NCBI GenBank assembly: GCA_029255685.2
Contig: CM055315.2
Span: 73,933,681 to 73,997,680 of the forward strand
Source of the DNA: Silene conica
Lineage: Eukaryota > Streptophyta > Magnoliopsida > Caryophyllales > Caryophyllaceae
DNA: 64,000 nucleotides
Reading direction: 5' to 3'
This document shows positions 35,121-47,126 of the stretch, in pieces (the first letter of the stretch is position 1; each line of letters opens with the position of its first letter). A program made the position numbers and the translations under genes. The notes under the pieces were generated by a model. It searched no databases and had not been told where the DNA came from. It saw only the letters and a program-made list of their open reading frames with translations.

Positions 35121-35887
35121 TACTTTTGTTGGATTGGATAATTGTACCTCTTTCATATACTTTATTTATAACATCATCGTTTTTGTTTTTATATTTTGTT
35201 TTTCATGTGGATTTGTACGACAAACATTGAACACCACAAAGTGAACTGAATTACATTATATTCTGGTCCATAATAGCCCACATGAGCTGATAACTCGGGC
35301 ATTTTGTGACGTTGATTGATGGTAGCCATAAGTCTAATTGTTGATTGATCGATCACAGATACGCGATTATAACGATAACTCGTAGGACATTTCGTGACAA
35401 CGCAATGGAGTCCTAAATGTTTCAAAACATTCGGTGTCAGGTCGTGGATAGGACGTCCATAGTGTTCCTAGAGTCGATTCTTTTGACCATCGACTGTTTC
35501 TTAAGATAAAGGGCAGTTTTGGGTGACTATGATTTCTTTCTCACTAGTCGACCGTAACTGGGGCTAAGTAGATTTTTTTTGGTCATTTCATATTGCGCTT
35601 CTATCTGCAAGATTCGAGTTGAGGAAAGTATCCAACCTTTATCAGGTTTTGTTATTTCTCAGGGCCACTCGAGGAGTTGTAATTGAAATGCATGCCCATG
35701 CTCGAATAATGATTTTTTATCAGTTGAGTTACTCTCTAGTCGGGAAAAACCACTCTTGATCTTGATCGCTTGTAAAATACGACCTTTGTGAATACAGATT
35801 TGGAAATTGTTTTACATTGAGTGGGAGAAATTTATGGATATTGAAAATTGATTATCGCACATATACTTGTACGGACAAGTGGGGGAT
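35121..35887 (+). other. Copia-2 3' untranslated region and polypurine tract
   Basis: AT-rich and without coding potential, this stretch ends in ACAAGTGGGGGATTA, the purine tract that primes plus-strand synthesis in this family. It shares blocks with the copia-1 3' end near 14980-15200. Confidence 0.75.
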
Positions 35888-36909
35888 TATTGAAGCCGGT
35901 GTCCTCCGCAGTTAGTATGAAACATGTATAAATCTCTTAACGGTTCACAGGGTATACTTTGTATTATAATCAGTTGATTAACGTTTATCGATAACGGTTG
36001 GCTTGCTAGAATTTTGACGCTATTGTCATACAAATGGCGGTGGTCAACTGGTCCCTAAGAGTCACACCTAAAGGATGTAATCTGAGAGATATGATTAGAT
36101 GAAAATGTAATCATATTGATACCTTATACGACTGAACGGTTAGTCAATGTAATGATGATACGATTATTTAATACTAATTAAATAACACTTGCTGAGACGA
36201 ATTAAAATGTTAATTCGTAATTAAATGTATAATGTTATATTTAATTAGTGTGTGTAATGGAATTATTTAATAAAGATTGAATAATTTAGTTAAATATAAA
36301 CGGTTATATCTAATTAGTAAATTATAAATATACGATATTTATAAGATAAACATTATACGCAAGAGAGGATACAATCCGATATTATACAGATAAAATTGGT
36401 TAGACCGAGTAGAATAATATTCGGTTTGGTCTATTGAGCACGGCTCAACTTGAGTGCTTATTCAGTTGTTGTGAAGTGTTATAGGTAGACCCAAATACCG
36501 ATTTGGGAAATCCTATCTTATGGTTAATAGCAAGGTAGTTAGCAGGAGATATACTACCTCTTATCGACTACCACTCGGCTATATATATAACAGATACACG
36601 GCACATAAATCTCAGAGTTAAACGCATAACGATACTCGCTCCTCTCTCTAGTTTTCATCTTACACAAAAATTAGCAGTAATTTTTGCAGTTTCTAGCTCA
36701 AGAAAAGGTATTTCTCGGAGCATCTTGGGTGCAATAATTAAGAGGATATCTATTTTGATATCTGATCTTAGGCCTCTTGCAAGGATCAAAGGTTAATTCT
36801 TGTTCTCAATCCTTGTATCTCGTATTTCGTTTATGACTGTAATCATAATTATAATTTCGTAATAATCCTGCATATAAAGTATTGAGATAGATACAGATAT
36901 TTTCCCACA
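35888..36909 (+). repeat. Copia-2 right LTR
   Basis: A 1022-bp copy of the left LTR with a few percent of substitutions and small indels, ending CCCACA. Gypsy gag sequence resumes directly after it. Confidence 0.9.
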
Positions 36910-38620
36910 CTACTTACAAACTTGCTTTATATCGTAAAATTTCTAACCTTGTGCAGGGAAAGATGTCGGTGAGCGAGTATATAGACGATTTCGAGAATCT
37001 GACCCTAATGGGCGAAGTAGAAGAGAATCAAGAGCAAAAGATGGCACGGTTCTTGAGGGGCTTGAACCAAAACGTTGCTAATCCCGTGGAACTCCAAATC
37101 TATTTTGAGTTTGATACGCTAACCAATTTGTGTTTGCAGGTTGAAGTACAAGGGAAGGCGAGGTATTAACGGAGTCATGATTGGAGTAGAACGAGAGATT
37201 GGGGCGAAGGGGGGTCGTCCAAGGCAAACCCTAGTGCGATTGGGGTAGGAGTTGTAGGGAGGTCGAATCCTAGCGGGGCGCAACAACCTAAAGCTAATCC
37301 AGCTCCAACACCTAACGAGATCAGCCTATCTACGGTAAGGTGTTTTAACTATCGAGGTTTTGGGCACTTTAAAAACGCATGTCCTAATAAGAGGGTGTTT
37401 AATTTAACGGAAGCCCTAACTTGTAGGACATTATTAGATGAGGATGAGGAAATTGAGGAGGAGGAGAAGACATTTGGGGAGTACGGTGAGGGTGAGGGTG
37501 AGGGTGAGGGTGAGGAGGCAGACGAGGACTTTGAGGCACCACCCACTGCAACCTTAGTGCTTAGGTCGTTACAAGCCAAACCCAAACCCATTGTGACCGA
37601 GCAAAGAGACCACATATTCCACACCAAGTTTCAAGTAAATGGTAAGTGGTGTAACATGATTATAGATGGGGGGAGCTGCGCGAACGTGGCCTCAGAAGAG
37701 AAGGTAACCAAACTAGCCTTAACCACGGCTAAACTTCCTAAACAGTATGCACTACATTGGTTAGAGGATGGGAACAAGGTGCGGGTTATTAAGTAAGTAA
37801 GGGTTGGACTGACCATAGATTCTTATAAAGATGAGGTGATATGTGATGTGGTACCCATTGATTCTTGTCATATCCTTTTGGGACGTCCTTGGCAATTTGA
37901 TCGGGATATTTACATCGGGGTAGGGTTAATGAGTATGATTTGATGGAAAACGGTAAAAATATTGTACTAAAACCTATGAGTCCAAAAGATGTTGGGTTGA
38001 TGAGGGCCAAGTCAGGGAAGAGCACTCACCTTTCTGTTTTCGTTCTATTGTTAGGGAGGACGGGGGGGAAGTGGAGTCGTTGGGGGTTAATTCAACCCAT
38101 GGAGATCACGAGGGGTTGAAGATAGTTAGCACGAAGGTGGCTAGGGAAGTTAAAGAGGAGCGTGAGCTAGTAGTTAGACCACGGATAGCAACAAGTTTCG
38201 AGGAGATCAGGGGGTCGTTTCTAGGTGCTAGCTTGGTTCGGTCCAAGTCAAGAAAACGGGGTTCAATTTGAGTAAAGGGGATTACAAGTCTCCTTTGGAT
38301 AAAAGTACAGATCGTTTTCTTGGAAAGGGGAGTCGTCTTGAGGATGAGGTGAGCGTGGTGATGCATGATGTTGCTAAGAGGCGCAGCCATAGAGTTCTTG
38401 GACCAAAACTAATGTCTCAATCAATTTTTATTGCAGGTTGCATACCCCAAGACCAACGTTTCTTGAAGTTCGACTATCAAGAATTGAGGTCAATTCTCTT
38501 TAAAGGAGGAGGGGATGATCCGATTATGATAGGGGCTGGTTCTTTATGCGGTAAGTGGGATTCGGGACTAGGGCTTGTGAGCTTCTTATTCAAGATTCAT
38601 TCAAGAAATGGGCTGTTTAT
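36910..38620 (+). pseudogene. Gypsy gag end, zinc knuckle, protease and tail
   Basis: G-K-M-S-V-S-E-Y-I-D-D-F and F-L-R-G-L-N mark the gag domain end (36957-37090). A zinc knuckle is at about 37340-37383. An acidic Glu/Gly stretch with a GGTGAG repeat (37480-37520) precedes D-G-G-S-C-A-N-V-A-S (37664-37693), an aspartic protease active-site block. L-L-G-R-P-W lies near 37875. The rest, to the CACTA-2 insertion, recalls only the very end of gypsy pol (L-F-K-G-G-G-D-D-P-I-M). The polymerase and integrase modules are not seen. It is broken in several places. Confidence 0.8.
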
Positions 38621-38639
38621 CACTACTACAAAAAGAGAC

Positions 38640-38850
38640 CTAATGCAACATTTCGTGTGCAACACTTACAGTTTGTGTTGCAATTTTTACTTAATTATGC
38701 AACGCTTTATTTAAAAATGTTGCTTATTACCTACATAATGCATCAGTTTAAGATAAGTGTTGCAATATATCACTTTAATTGCAACATTCTTATACAATTG
38801 TTGCATTTTCTAGCAACACTTGTGCAACACTTTCGTCACATACATCTTAA
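38640..38850. repeat. CACTA-2 left subterminal TGCAAC array
   Basis: TGCAACA or its inverse TGTTGCA occurs about ten times (for example AATGCAACATTTCGTGTGC and GTGCAACACTTTC). The motif differs wholly from the GCGACGG motif of CACTA-1, so the two probably need different binding proteins. Confidence 0.85.
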
Positions 38851-39124
38851 ACCCTAATATATGTATCTCTAAAATTTTCAAATTTCTTTTAAGCGTTTGA
38901 AATTGTCAATTAAAAAAAAACCAAAAGAGGCGGTATAATGAAATTTGGGTGAAAAAAAATTAGGCGCATAATCAATCTTAAACCCTAGCTACAAAACAAT
39001 TACTCCGTCACTCATCCTTCATCATGCGTTCTTTTCCTCAACTGTTTCAAAACTGCTCTTCCTTCCCCCTCTTTCTTTACCAATTTTATTAAACACAAAA
39101 AAAAACAATAGAACGTCAATAACT

Positions 39125-39235
39125 TCCCCTCACACTGCCGCGCCACCGCCACCACCCACCACCCACCGCCCACCGCCGCCCCATTGCCGCCCCACTGCCG
39201 CGATTAATCCCGTCAACCACTGCCTCTCTCTCTTA
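39125..39235. promoter_or_regulatory. C-rich block near the CACTA-2 left end
   Basis: A CACCGCCACC / CCACCGCC / CCCCATTGCCG block stands alone in AT-rich sequence about 500-600 bp inside the element and is followed by GGTGTGTATTTAG, a possible splice donor. Position and composition mirror the GC-rich block of CACTA-1, suggesting a leader exon read on the plus strand. Confidence 0.4.
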
Positions 39236-41831
39236 TTTTAAGGTGTGTATTTAGTTTTTATTTATAATTTCAATTTGTTAAATTATTTTAGTTGTATTTG
39301 TTTAATTTGTGATTGTTATTAGTTTCTTTAGTATATTTAGTTATTATATATGTTAATTTGTGTTGGTTGTTTTTATTATGTTTAATTAGTTAGGGTAAGT
39401 ATAAATTGATAATTTGTGTTAATTAGGGGAGTTGTTTGACAAAACCATATACTTGTATCATTTTCCAGCCAAAAATTAAGTGACTAATGCAATTGTGGAC
39501 CTTTAATATTTAATATTTTTGTGACGGAATAAGGCAACCTGTGCTTTATAAAGCAAAAACTGATCAATTTTATTTTTCACATTTATAATGCTGGTTGTAG
39601 AAGACGGATATGAATTTTTGCCAACCGAAGATTGGTAACAATATTTTTAGCTCTGAACTATGGTGGGGAGTTCGACAACGATGGCGCCCTTTTGAGTGTT
39701 GACAAAGCCTTAGTTTACAACGAAGATAGGTTAGATAAGAGGAAACGTCCTACCGCCAGATTGCAATATGACTAAATTGTGAATGACTTTGCTCAACCAG
39801 GCTGTATTTGTTCACATATATCAATCTCTGGTGAGCAGTGTTCTGAATCCTTTGGAATTTTTATTACTTGTGCTATGTTTCATTGCTTCAATTTGTAATG
39901 CTTTTTTCAACTATCAGATCAGTGGGATGGAGCAAATTAGTTTTCTATTTCAGCGAGAGCTAATAAATCGTGTTTAGTCTGGCAGTGGCATTATGTTTGT
40001 TTTTTGTATGCGCAGTGGTTGTGAGACTATTAGTGGGATGTCTATCAAAGTTATCTTAGCAGCAGAGGTTGTGAGATTAATGGCTCCATATAAGTACTGA
40101 CACTCATCTAACATGCAGTGTCAGCTTCTCTTTTTGTACTAATTGAGATTGGGATCATTGGCAGTGACAGAAGTTCAGGTATGTACAACAACATTCTCAC
40201 GGTTTTTCGAATGATCTTCGGTCAGTCGTACTAGCTACTCCCTGAGAGGGCGGATTTACCTTCAGTGTATGCTAGTTGATTTCAAAATTCTCTATATGTG
40301 TATTATTTTGGCTGAATCGAGATACACTGCAAAGTTTCTTATGAGATCTTTTTGGAGATATTCTACGTGGTGATCATAAAAAACTGGCTGATTTGACATC
40401 CTTGGTGTGTAACTACTAATTATAGTACTTGTAAAAGTTAATGTGATCTATTTTGTTAAATATAATTTCCGCCTTCTCTTTTTAATCAAATACTCTGTTG
40501 GTGTAGCAGGTTTATACGGTCGCAGGTTCAGCGTGTCTGGACTGTAATATTGTACTCCTGATGCAGATGATGTAGGAAATTGGATTATGGAGGTTGTGAA
40601 AATAAGTAGGCTGGCAGGGGCTGGAATTGCACTTTCACTATCAAGTGTGGATTTGAGCGTGTTTGGGATCAATGATTGGGGGCTGCAACAACTTCAGGAA
40701 TGCGTGCAGCAGCGTTTTGCGGCCTTTTGTTCAGCTGGGACTATCTAGTATGGTGCAGTAGAGCAGCCTGATGTGTGCAGGAATCTGTATGCACAGGGCT
40801 GACAGTTCTGTGCTTGACTTTCAGTCTTAGTGTGTGGCAGAGGGTTTGGAGTAGCTGAACTGAAGTTGAAGTAATGGTATTATATTATTAGTAATAGTAG
40901 CGTAAGTTGAAGCAGAATAGCAGTAGGGGGAAGGCCAGGTTATGGGTCTACCGCTTTCTTGGTGATGCAGCAGGGTCTGATATCTGCGTTAATGAGGCAG
41001 GGATGTCTGGTTTTTTGAGCCAGGCTACAAAGTACTATATGTGTGGAATTGAGCAAGCATGGTCACGTCTGGAAGTGATTTAATCCTACTTCATGTGTGC
41101 AGAAGTCGGACAGGTCTCAATCTTTCCTTCCTTCTACTTATGTCATATTATCACTTCAGTTTTCCTTTCTATTGAATATGAGAATTATCACTTCAGATAG
41201 CATTTTTTTTTTCCGAAAACCATTAAGAAACAAAATACAAGCTACTTGGATAATTGTCAATACAGATGTTTCCATTGCTAAAAAAAGTCCTCGTGTTCCA
41301 TTGAGTCTCTGAATTGAAAACTCAATGCCTAAGCTGGATGAAGATACCTAATTTTTTGGAAAAACAGACTAAATAACAGAAACTAAGCATCAAATCTCCT
41401 TATTGAGGAACTCTAAAGTAGCCAGATGATAACACCTTGTCTAGTACATTCTCAAGTGACTTCTGCATTTACAATTAAAACAAAGCTGAATTTCTTTATC
41501 TTTTAAAGTGATCTCAGAGTTTATACTCCATAGAGTGGGTGGTTTTTACGTTCATGGAATAATCCCCTCATTCCAGTTATGTGGTCTTTATTACCAATAT
41601 TTTTGTGCTCTTATTGAAATCATCTTAGACTTGAGTTACTGCGTATGCAAAATTAAGACAACAATATGAAGTGATTTAATCCTACTTCATGTGTGCAGAT
41701 GTCGGACAGGTCTCAATCACTGTCTAGTATCTAGAGCCTAGACCCCTTTCGAAAAATGCCTTAAAGAAGATCTTTATTGAGAACTGCAATAATTGAAAAA
41801 AAAATAAAAAAATGAAAAATTCAGCTACTGA

Positions 41832-42399
41832 TGTGTCATTTAGCTCAATTCCGTTGCTACATCAAGGCAACAATCAGTACCTTTAAGGCCAACCGCCAAC
41901 ACTGATGACGGGATAACGGGGTTGAAAATCAAAGAGATTGTTACCGACCTTGGAGTTGGATCAAAGGATTGCTATCTCATAATATAAGAAACACCGACAG
42001 TTTTAATGAGTTGATAGAAAGTAGGCAATGTAGTTTGTTGTTTAAATTTAGATTCTGACTTTTTTTTTCATGTCCTTTAAGTTAATGGGTTTTCTTATAA
42101 TTGTTGGATTTTGCCTGTGTCATTTAGCTCAATTCCGTTGCTACATCAAGGCAACAATCAGTACCTTTAAGGACAACCGCCAACACTGATGACGGGATAA
42201 CGGGGTTGAAAATCAAAGAGATTGTTACCGACCTTGGAGTTGGATCAAAGGATTGCTATCTCATAATATAAGAAACACCGACAGTTTTAATGAGTTGATA
42301 GAAAGTAGGCAATGTAGTTTGTTGTTTAAATTTAGATTCTGACTTTTTTTTTCATGTCCTTTAAGTTAATGGGTTTTCCTAGAATTGTTGGATTTTGCC
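41832..42399. repeat. Tandem duplication of 284 bp in CACTA-2
   Basis: Units 41832-42115 and 42116-42399 are nearly identical (GGCCAACC versus GGACAACC, TTCTTATAATTG versus TTCCTAGAATTG), so the duplication is recent. A separate 50-bp repeat (GAAGTGATTTAATCCTAC) occurs at about 41072 and 41668. Confidence 0.95.
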
Positions 42400-43179
42400 T
42401 GTTCATCTTCTTGTTTTTTTGTTGATAATCTGTCATCTCATCCTCTATGCATTGACTTAAGTGAGTTCCTTGTTTTACATTCATCTTCTTCAATCTTGAT
42501 TTGCGTTATCTGATTCTGCCTGTGCCTCTATTCTCAAGTCTCCACTCTGTCTGAACTGTGGCATTCAGTTTACACCCTGCCAGTCTGCAGTCTGCAATTG
42601 CCTTGAGCAGTATCTTGCTGTAAGCACAGTTGCAAAACAGGTGCTCAATGATGAAACATCCAAGCAATGAAACGATGCCAATTAACTAGCACCCCTTTCT
42701 CTCGCAACCACTGATTACCACTTTACTTTATAATGTATCTTGTTGTAAGCACAGTTGCCATATATTGAAACAGGTGTTGTAAGTAGTGATTGGCTTTATA
42801 ATGTCACACACTCACACTCACGCTGATTTTGTGCTTCCTTTTGCAAAACAGGTTGCATTTGAGGTATTACTATTATGTATGTTGTCGGATGATTTTTTGT
42901 TCGGATGGCAAGCAACTTACATCAATATCTCGTGGGATAATGGAGTACTACAACGACATGAAGACTTTTATTTAATAATAATCGTTAAATCATTTGTTCT
43001 ATTTTAAATATTTGGTACATTTTTTGTACTTAAACATTTGCAAAGTTCTATTTTTAATCGTTTTTGGAAATGTAATTGACATTCATTTTTGAGATTGAAT
43101 AATTCTATTGTAATTTTTGAATGATGTGCAATAATACACGACTATTAAGAATTGCAATTTTCTATTGTGTTTGGATGAA

Positions 43180-43580
43180 CTAGTGTTGCGTTTGTTTAGT
43201 ATAAGTGTTGTTTTTGGACGTAACTACTGTTGCGTTCTCAAAAAAAAAATGTCGCATTTGTTCGATATAAGTGTTGCTTTTTAATATAATAAGTATTGCA
43301 TTTGTCTACTAAAAGTGTTGCTAATTTTTCACAAGAAGTGTTGCATTAGAAAATAAAAATGTTGCCTTTGCATTTGAAAAAAGTGTTGCATAAAAGTAAC
43401 ATATGTAACACTTTATAAAAGTGTTGCAATAGTTCAAAAAGTGTTGCATAAAGTGTTGCAATGAGCTAATGCAACGAGACTTTATACAGCACTTCATTAA
43501 GTGTTGCATAAACTCTATAGCAACACTTATATGACATTATGCAACAATAGTGGAGTGTTGCTATAGAATCAAAATGTAGT
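43180..43580. repeat. CACTA-2 right subterminal array of GTGTTGC
   Basis: More than fifteen copies of GTGTTGC or GCAACAC at 15-40 bp spacing run to the right terminus, inverted relative to the left array. Confidence 0.9.
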
Positions 43581-43584
43581 AGTG

Positions 43585-44556
43585 ATACGGTGGTTACAAC
43601 AACCTTGACCCAACAAAGGAATTATAAAATGTCGAATCTTGGAGGAACGGTCAAATCTTGGTGGACGAACCACTATGGTGGAGTCACGGTGGTCAGGCGT
43701 GGGCTCGAGGGGCCGAGTGGTCAGGCGTGGGTTCAAGAAACCGAGTATTTACTTGGTTATATCAAATATGTTTTGGAACTATTTATTTTATTTATTTTAT
43801 ATTAAGTTAGTTAAATTTAGTTGGTTATAATAAATTAGTTAGAATAAGCTAGTTAGGTTGTTACACTTAGATTGTTACAAGTTTGTTACAACTAGTTTGT
43901 TACAAGTTAGTTACAAATTAGGTTGTTATAAGGTTGTAAGATTAAGTTGTTACAACTAGATTTTAGGGTTAATTATTTAATTAAATAAAGATCTAATTGG
44001 AATCTATTTAGGATTAGTTAGTTACAACTCTTCTTAAATTAGGGAAGTTGTTACATTAGTTAGGTTCCTGTGTGGGATCGAATTCTTAGTGTTTTAGGCG
44101 TGTGGTTTGGGCGAGCCATTACCATATAAGGGGGCTTTGCCATTCAGTTTTACACATTCAATTATTCAGTTATAAACATAAATTCAGATTATAAGGTTCT
44201 TATAATTTTCCGGATTCATCAAGTGTTGATCCAAACCGTTAGTGTTTGTCGCGTTTCAGGCATTAGCATCGAGTTATACCCTATAGGTCTAGGCTATAAT
44301 TCACCATTGGGTAACCTATAGGTCTAAGTTAAACAAATATCCTTCTACCTTGGGGATACACCCAAACCGTCCATCACCATCATCCTCACATCCGTCCATC
44401 ACCACCATAACCGCCGCTCATCATCATCATCATAACCGTTTCATAGTTACATTGAATTGTTCCATAGTTCACAAATCAGGTTGTTTTCTATTGTTATCAT
44501 ATCAATATATTCTAAAAGTTTCCGTGTCGGATTCTTGCCTATAAGAATTCGTATCA
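43585..44556 (+). repeat. Gypsy tail and right LTR
   Basis: 44254-44556 matches the left LTR piece at 16428-16730. The LTR start cannot be fixed because its 5' part has no second copy in the window. It lies somewhere in 43585-43870, after a short tail with two GGTCAGGCGTGGG units (43690 and 43721). TTGTTACAA-type repeats (43855-43970) and a TACCATATAAGGGGGC block near 44125 belong to the LTR. Confidence 0.75.
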
Positions 44557-44695
44557 GATATTGTCCCTCTCACAAAATGCAAGTGTGATAATTCATAAAA
44601 TACTTCATTTAGCCCACTTGTTCTCCCACTTGCCTTGTTGTGAGAGTGATACTATCCGTCTTCAGCTTGTGACGGATAGTATCTCTTCAGCAAGA
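44557..44695 (-). repeat. Small dispersed repeat (MITE-like), copy A
   Basis: This 139-bp stretch contains ACTATCCGTCTTCAGCTTGTGACGGATAGTATC-type inverted blocks. Its reverse complement is similar to 45398-45535 (copy B), sharing TGTGAGAG, AAGTGGGAGAACA and CACTTGCATTTT. Confidence 0.6.
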
Positions 44696-44927
44696 CTCTT
44701 TGTTAAATAAAAGTGTTGATAGATGTATAGATATGGATTCTGGAATAAGACAGGGAGGAAACAACCTTAAAACGGAATATTGTAAGTTCAATATGTAAAT
44801 TGTTAGATTCTTTAAATTAGCACGTTAGTGTATGACTTAAATAGGAGTGCGAGGACATATTTAATGAATGGTATAAAAACGTTGTAGAATTGTAGTAGTA
44901 GATGTATAGTACAATCAGAGCAATAGC
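44696..44927. other. Unassigned AT-rich sequence
   Basis: Nothing recognisable is seen between the small repeat and the inverted-repeat element. Confidence 0.5.
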
Positions 44928-45035
44928 AATAGAAGATCTTTATATAAAGTTCTTCTTATGCCATGTCATTTTTCACTAGTTTTAATATTTAAGAACTTTT
45001 GTCTACAATAGATGATCTTTAAATAAAGTTCTTAA

Positions 45036-47121
45036 TGTTGGGATAAGTGTCCTTCACAATAGTGCGATCACATGATTTTATTAATTATTTCATAAAATCA
45101 CATGTATATTTATATACTGAATACGGAAGGGATGATATATTATAAAGTCGACTGATAGTCATTTACGGGTAATAATTGGCTTTAAAAAGGGTCGTCTCAA
45201 GAAAAGTGGAGACCCGGTGCAAAAGAAAATTGAGGCCTTAAATAACAAAATCATCAAAGGATGTTTCTATAAAATATTTTAAGAATGAAAAAAAATTAAT
45301 ACAAATTACAATCATTTGAAAATTGGTTCTTTTGTATAGCTTTTCTTGAATGTATTATCATTCAATTCATTAAAATTATCAAAGAGTCTTATTGAACATG
45401 GATACTATCCGTCATAAGGTGAAGATAGATAATATCTCTCTCACAACAATGTAAGTGGGAGAACAGGCGGGGTTAAATGGAGCATTTCATGAATATTTCA
45501 CTTGCATTTTCTGAGAGACAGTGTCCGTATTCAATGAGAATTTGTGTAAAATTATAGTTAAATTCATTAAAATTCATCAAAATAAGAATTAATATTGCAA
45601 CTCCATTTCTTTGAAACTCAACTACAAATCTGAGATTTTTGCCGACGATTGATACCGACAAAGTGAGATTGTTTTGATTCTAATTTCTGTAATTGTAAAC
45701 TTGGAATTATTTGTGAGTAATGGATTTGGGGTAATTATATATAAATATTAAAAAAAAAAAAGTTAGATAGGTTGAAAATTAAAGAGTAAATTTAATATTT
45801 TTGGAAAAAAAAATATTAATTGTATTTAGGGAAGGAATTGATTGAGTAATATGAGGATTAGAATGTGGAATATTGGAATTGGAATATATTTTCTATTTAA
45901 ATTCCTTATTTACTCTTTTATATCTCTATGGGTAATGTTAAGTTTGGGCCCAAAAAAATTGAAGTCCAGTGAAAATGCACATAGAGCGCCCTTAGTTAGA
46001 CGGGCATGACTTTGAATAGTTTGACATTATCGTCATATGATGGTGGTGATCAGTTGATCCCTTAGGGGCACACCTAAAGGATGTTGCCCGAATCATTAAG
46101 GTTAATAATTCGTATACGATATGATTAATGCCCTAATATGAACGAGATAAATGAGAGGTATGTTTCTCATGATAATATGATTATATGAGATTCGTTTATA
46201 ATAAAATAAGTAATTATTTTATAATTGATAAATGTTATCGTATATATGTTTATCGGTAAGAGATCGATAGGTTATGATTTCAAAAGAGTTGTATATCATA
46301 TTGACGGAAAATAAAATGACATGTTTTATATATTAAGTTGGTAATTAATACTTAAAGGTTAAGTATTATTTATATGATAAGAAATTTTATTCAAATTGTT
46401 TAAATACATTTTATAAATACCAAATGCCATGGTTCATGTGATGTGTCACACTTGTGACATATTACAATTGACAAAATATAAAACATAAAATGGAACCCAT
46501 TTTATAATGTGGGTGTCGTGTTGTGTATACAGTATACTTGCATGGGTGATTATGGGTTATAATTATTTATAAGATAAATAATTGCACTCTATTCTTATTA
46601 GGATATGACTTGTGCATATTTAGAAAAGAGAAAAAACAAGTGTTGTTCTTCCCCATTGCCTAGCCGACCACTCAAGTAAGAGGAGAAGAAGAGGAGTTGG
46701 TTATATTTTAAATACACTAGCTCATTTTATTTTTGATAGTTGGTCATATTCATCTTAAGAAATATCTCAAATAATATTAATTATTTTCATTGGTATATTT
46801 TTCTAGTGTAGAAAAATAATAATTTGATTAAGGCATTATTACTACATAATAAAGATTATTTAAGTAATTGATTTTGGGTACATCTTGGGTGCTATCTAAG
46901 GAGAACTTCTACTCTTGAAGTTTTGAGGAATTCACCCTTTGTTTTTAAAGCTCAAGAACGGTTTTGGTGGGTGACCAAAACCGTGCCCTATTGTGCCATT
47001 TTCGCATTGTAAGGTTTCGATATTTGACTTGCATGCATAAGATCTTCTTTTTAATTTTATGACTAAACTAAAATCCATCATATAAGATATGATTTAATTT
47101 CTGGAAATACGATATCCTTCA
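45036..47121 (+). mobile_element. Solo LTR of the copia-1 family, TSD CTTAA
   Basis: It runs from TGTTGGGATAAGTG to ATATCCTTCA with the perfect duplication CTTAA at 45031-45035 and 47122-47126. Without its 821-bp insertion it is about 1265 bp and aligns along its length with the copia-1 right LTR (15211-16427). Confidence 0.9.
45187..46007. mobile_element. Unclassified insertion in the solo LTR
   Basis: Comparison with the copia-1 LTR shows 821 extra bases between ggctttaaa and gactttgaa, a 9-bp duplication with two changes. The ends (GGGTCGTCTC and, inverted, GCCCGTCTAA) are weakly inverted. A 9-bp duplication points to a Mutator-like element. It contains copy B of the small repeat at about 45398-45535. 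Confidence 0.6.
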
Positions 47122-47126
47122 CTTAA

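Larger units (their letters stand above)
24428..36909 (+). mobile_element. Copia-2: Ty1/copia element with both LTRs, broken
   Basis: LTRs lie at 24428-26709 (with a 1.26-kb solo LTR inside) and 35888-36909, and are each about 1.0 kb when the insertion is removed. The flanks ctagt (24423-24427) and ctact (36910-36914) are a probable duplication with one change. The PBS is at 26712 and the purine tract at 35873-35887. Gag, protease, integrase, reverse transcriptase and RNase H come in copia order between 28785 and 35120. The coding region has several breaks and two further insertions. LTR divergence is a few percent by eye, so it is older than the 48-kb gypsy element and younger than copia-1. 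Confidence 0.9.
38621..43584. mobile_element. CACTA-2, 5.0 kb, no transposase recognised
   Basis: The ends are CACTACTACAAAA and, inverted, CACTACTACATTTTG. Subterminal arrays of GTGTTGCA motifs fill about 230 bp on the left and 400 bp on the right. The flanking triplets tat and ata do not match, so the target duplication is unclear. No TNP1 or TNP2 similarity is found inside, so the element is non-autonomous or has lost its genes. It inserted in the gypsy tail. Confidence 0.85.
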
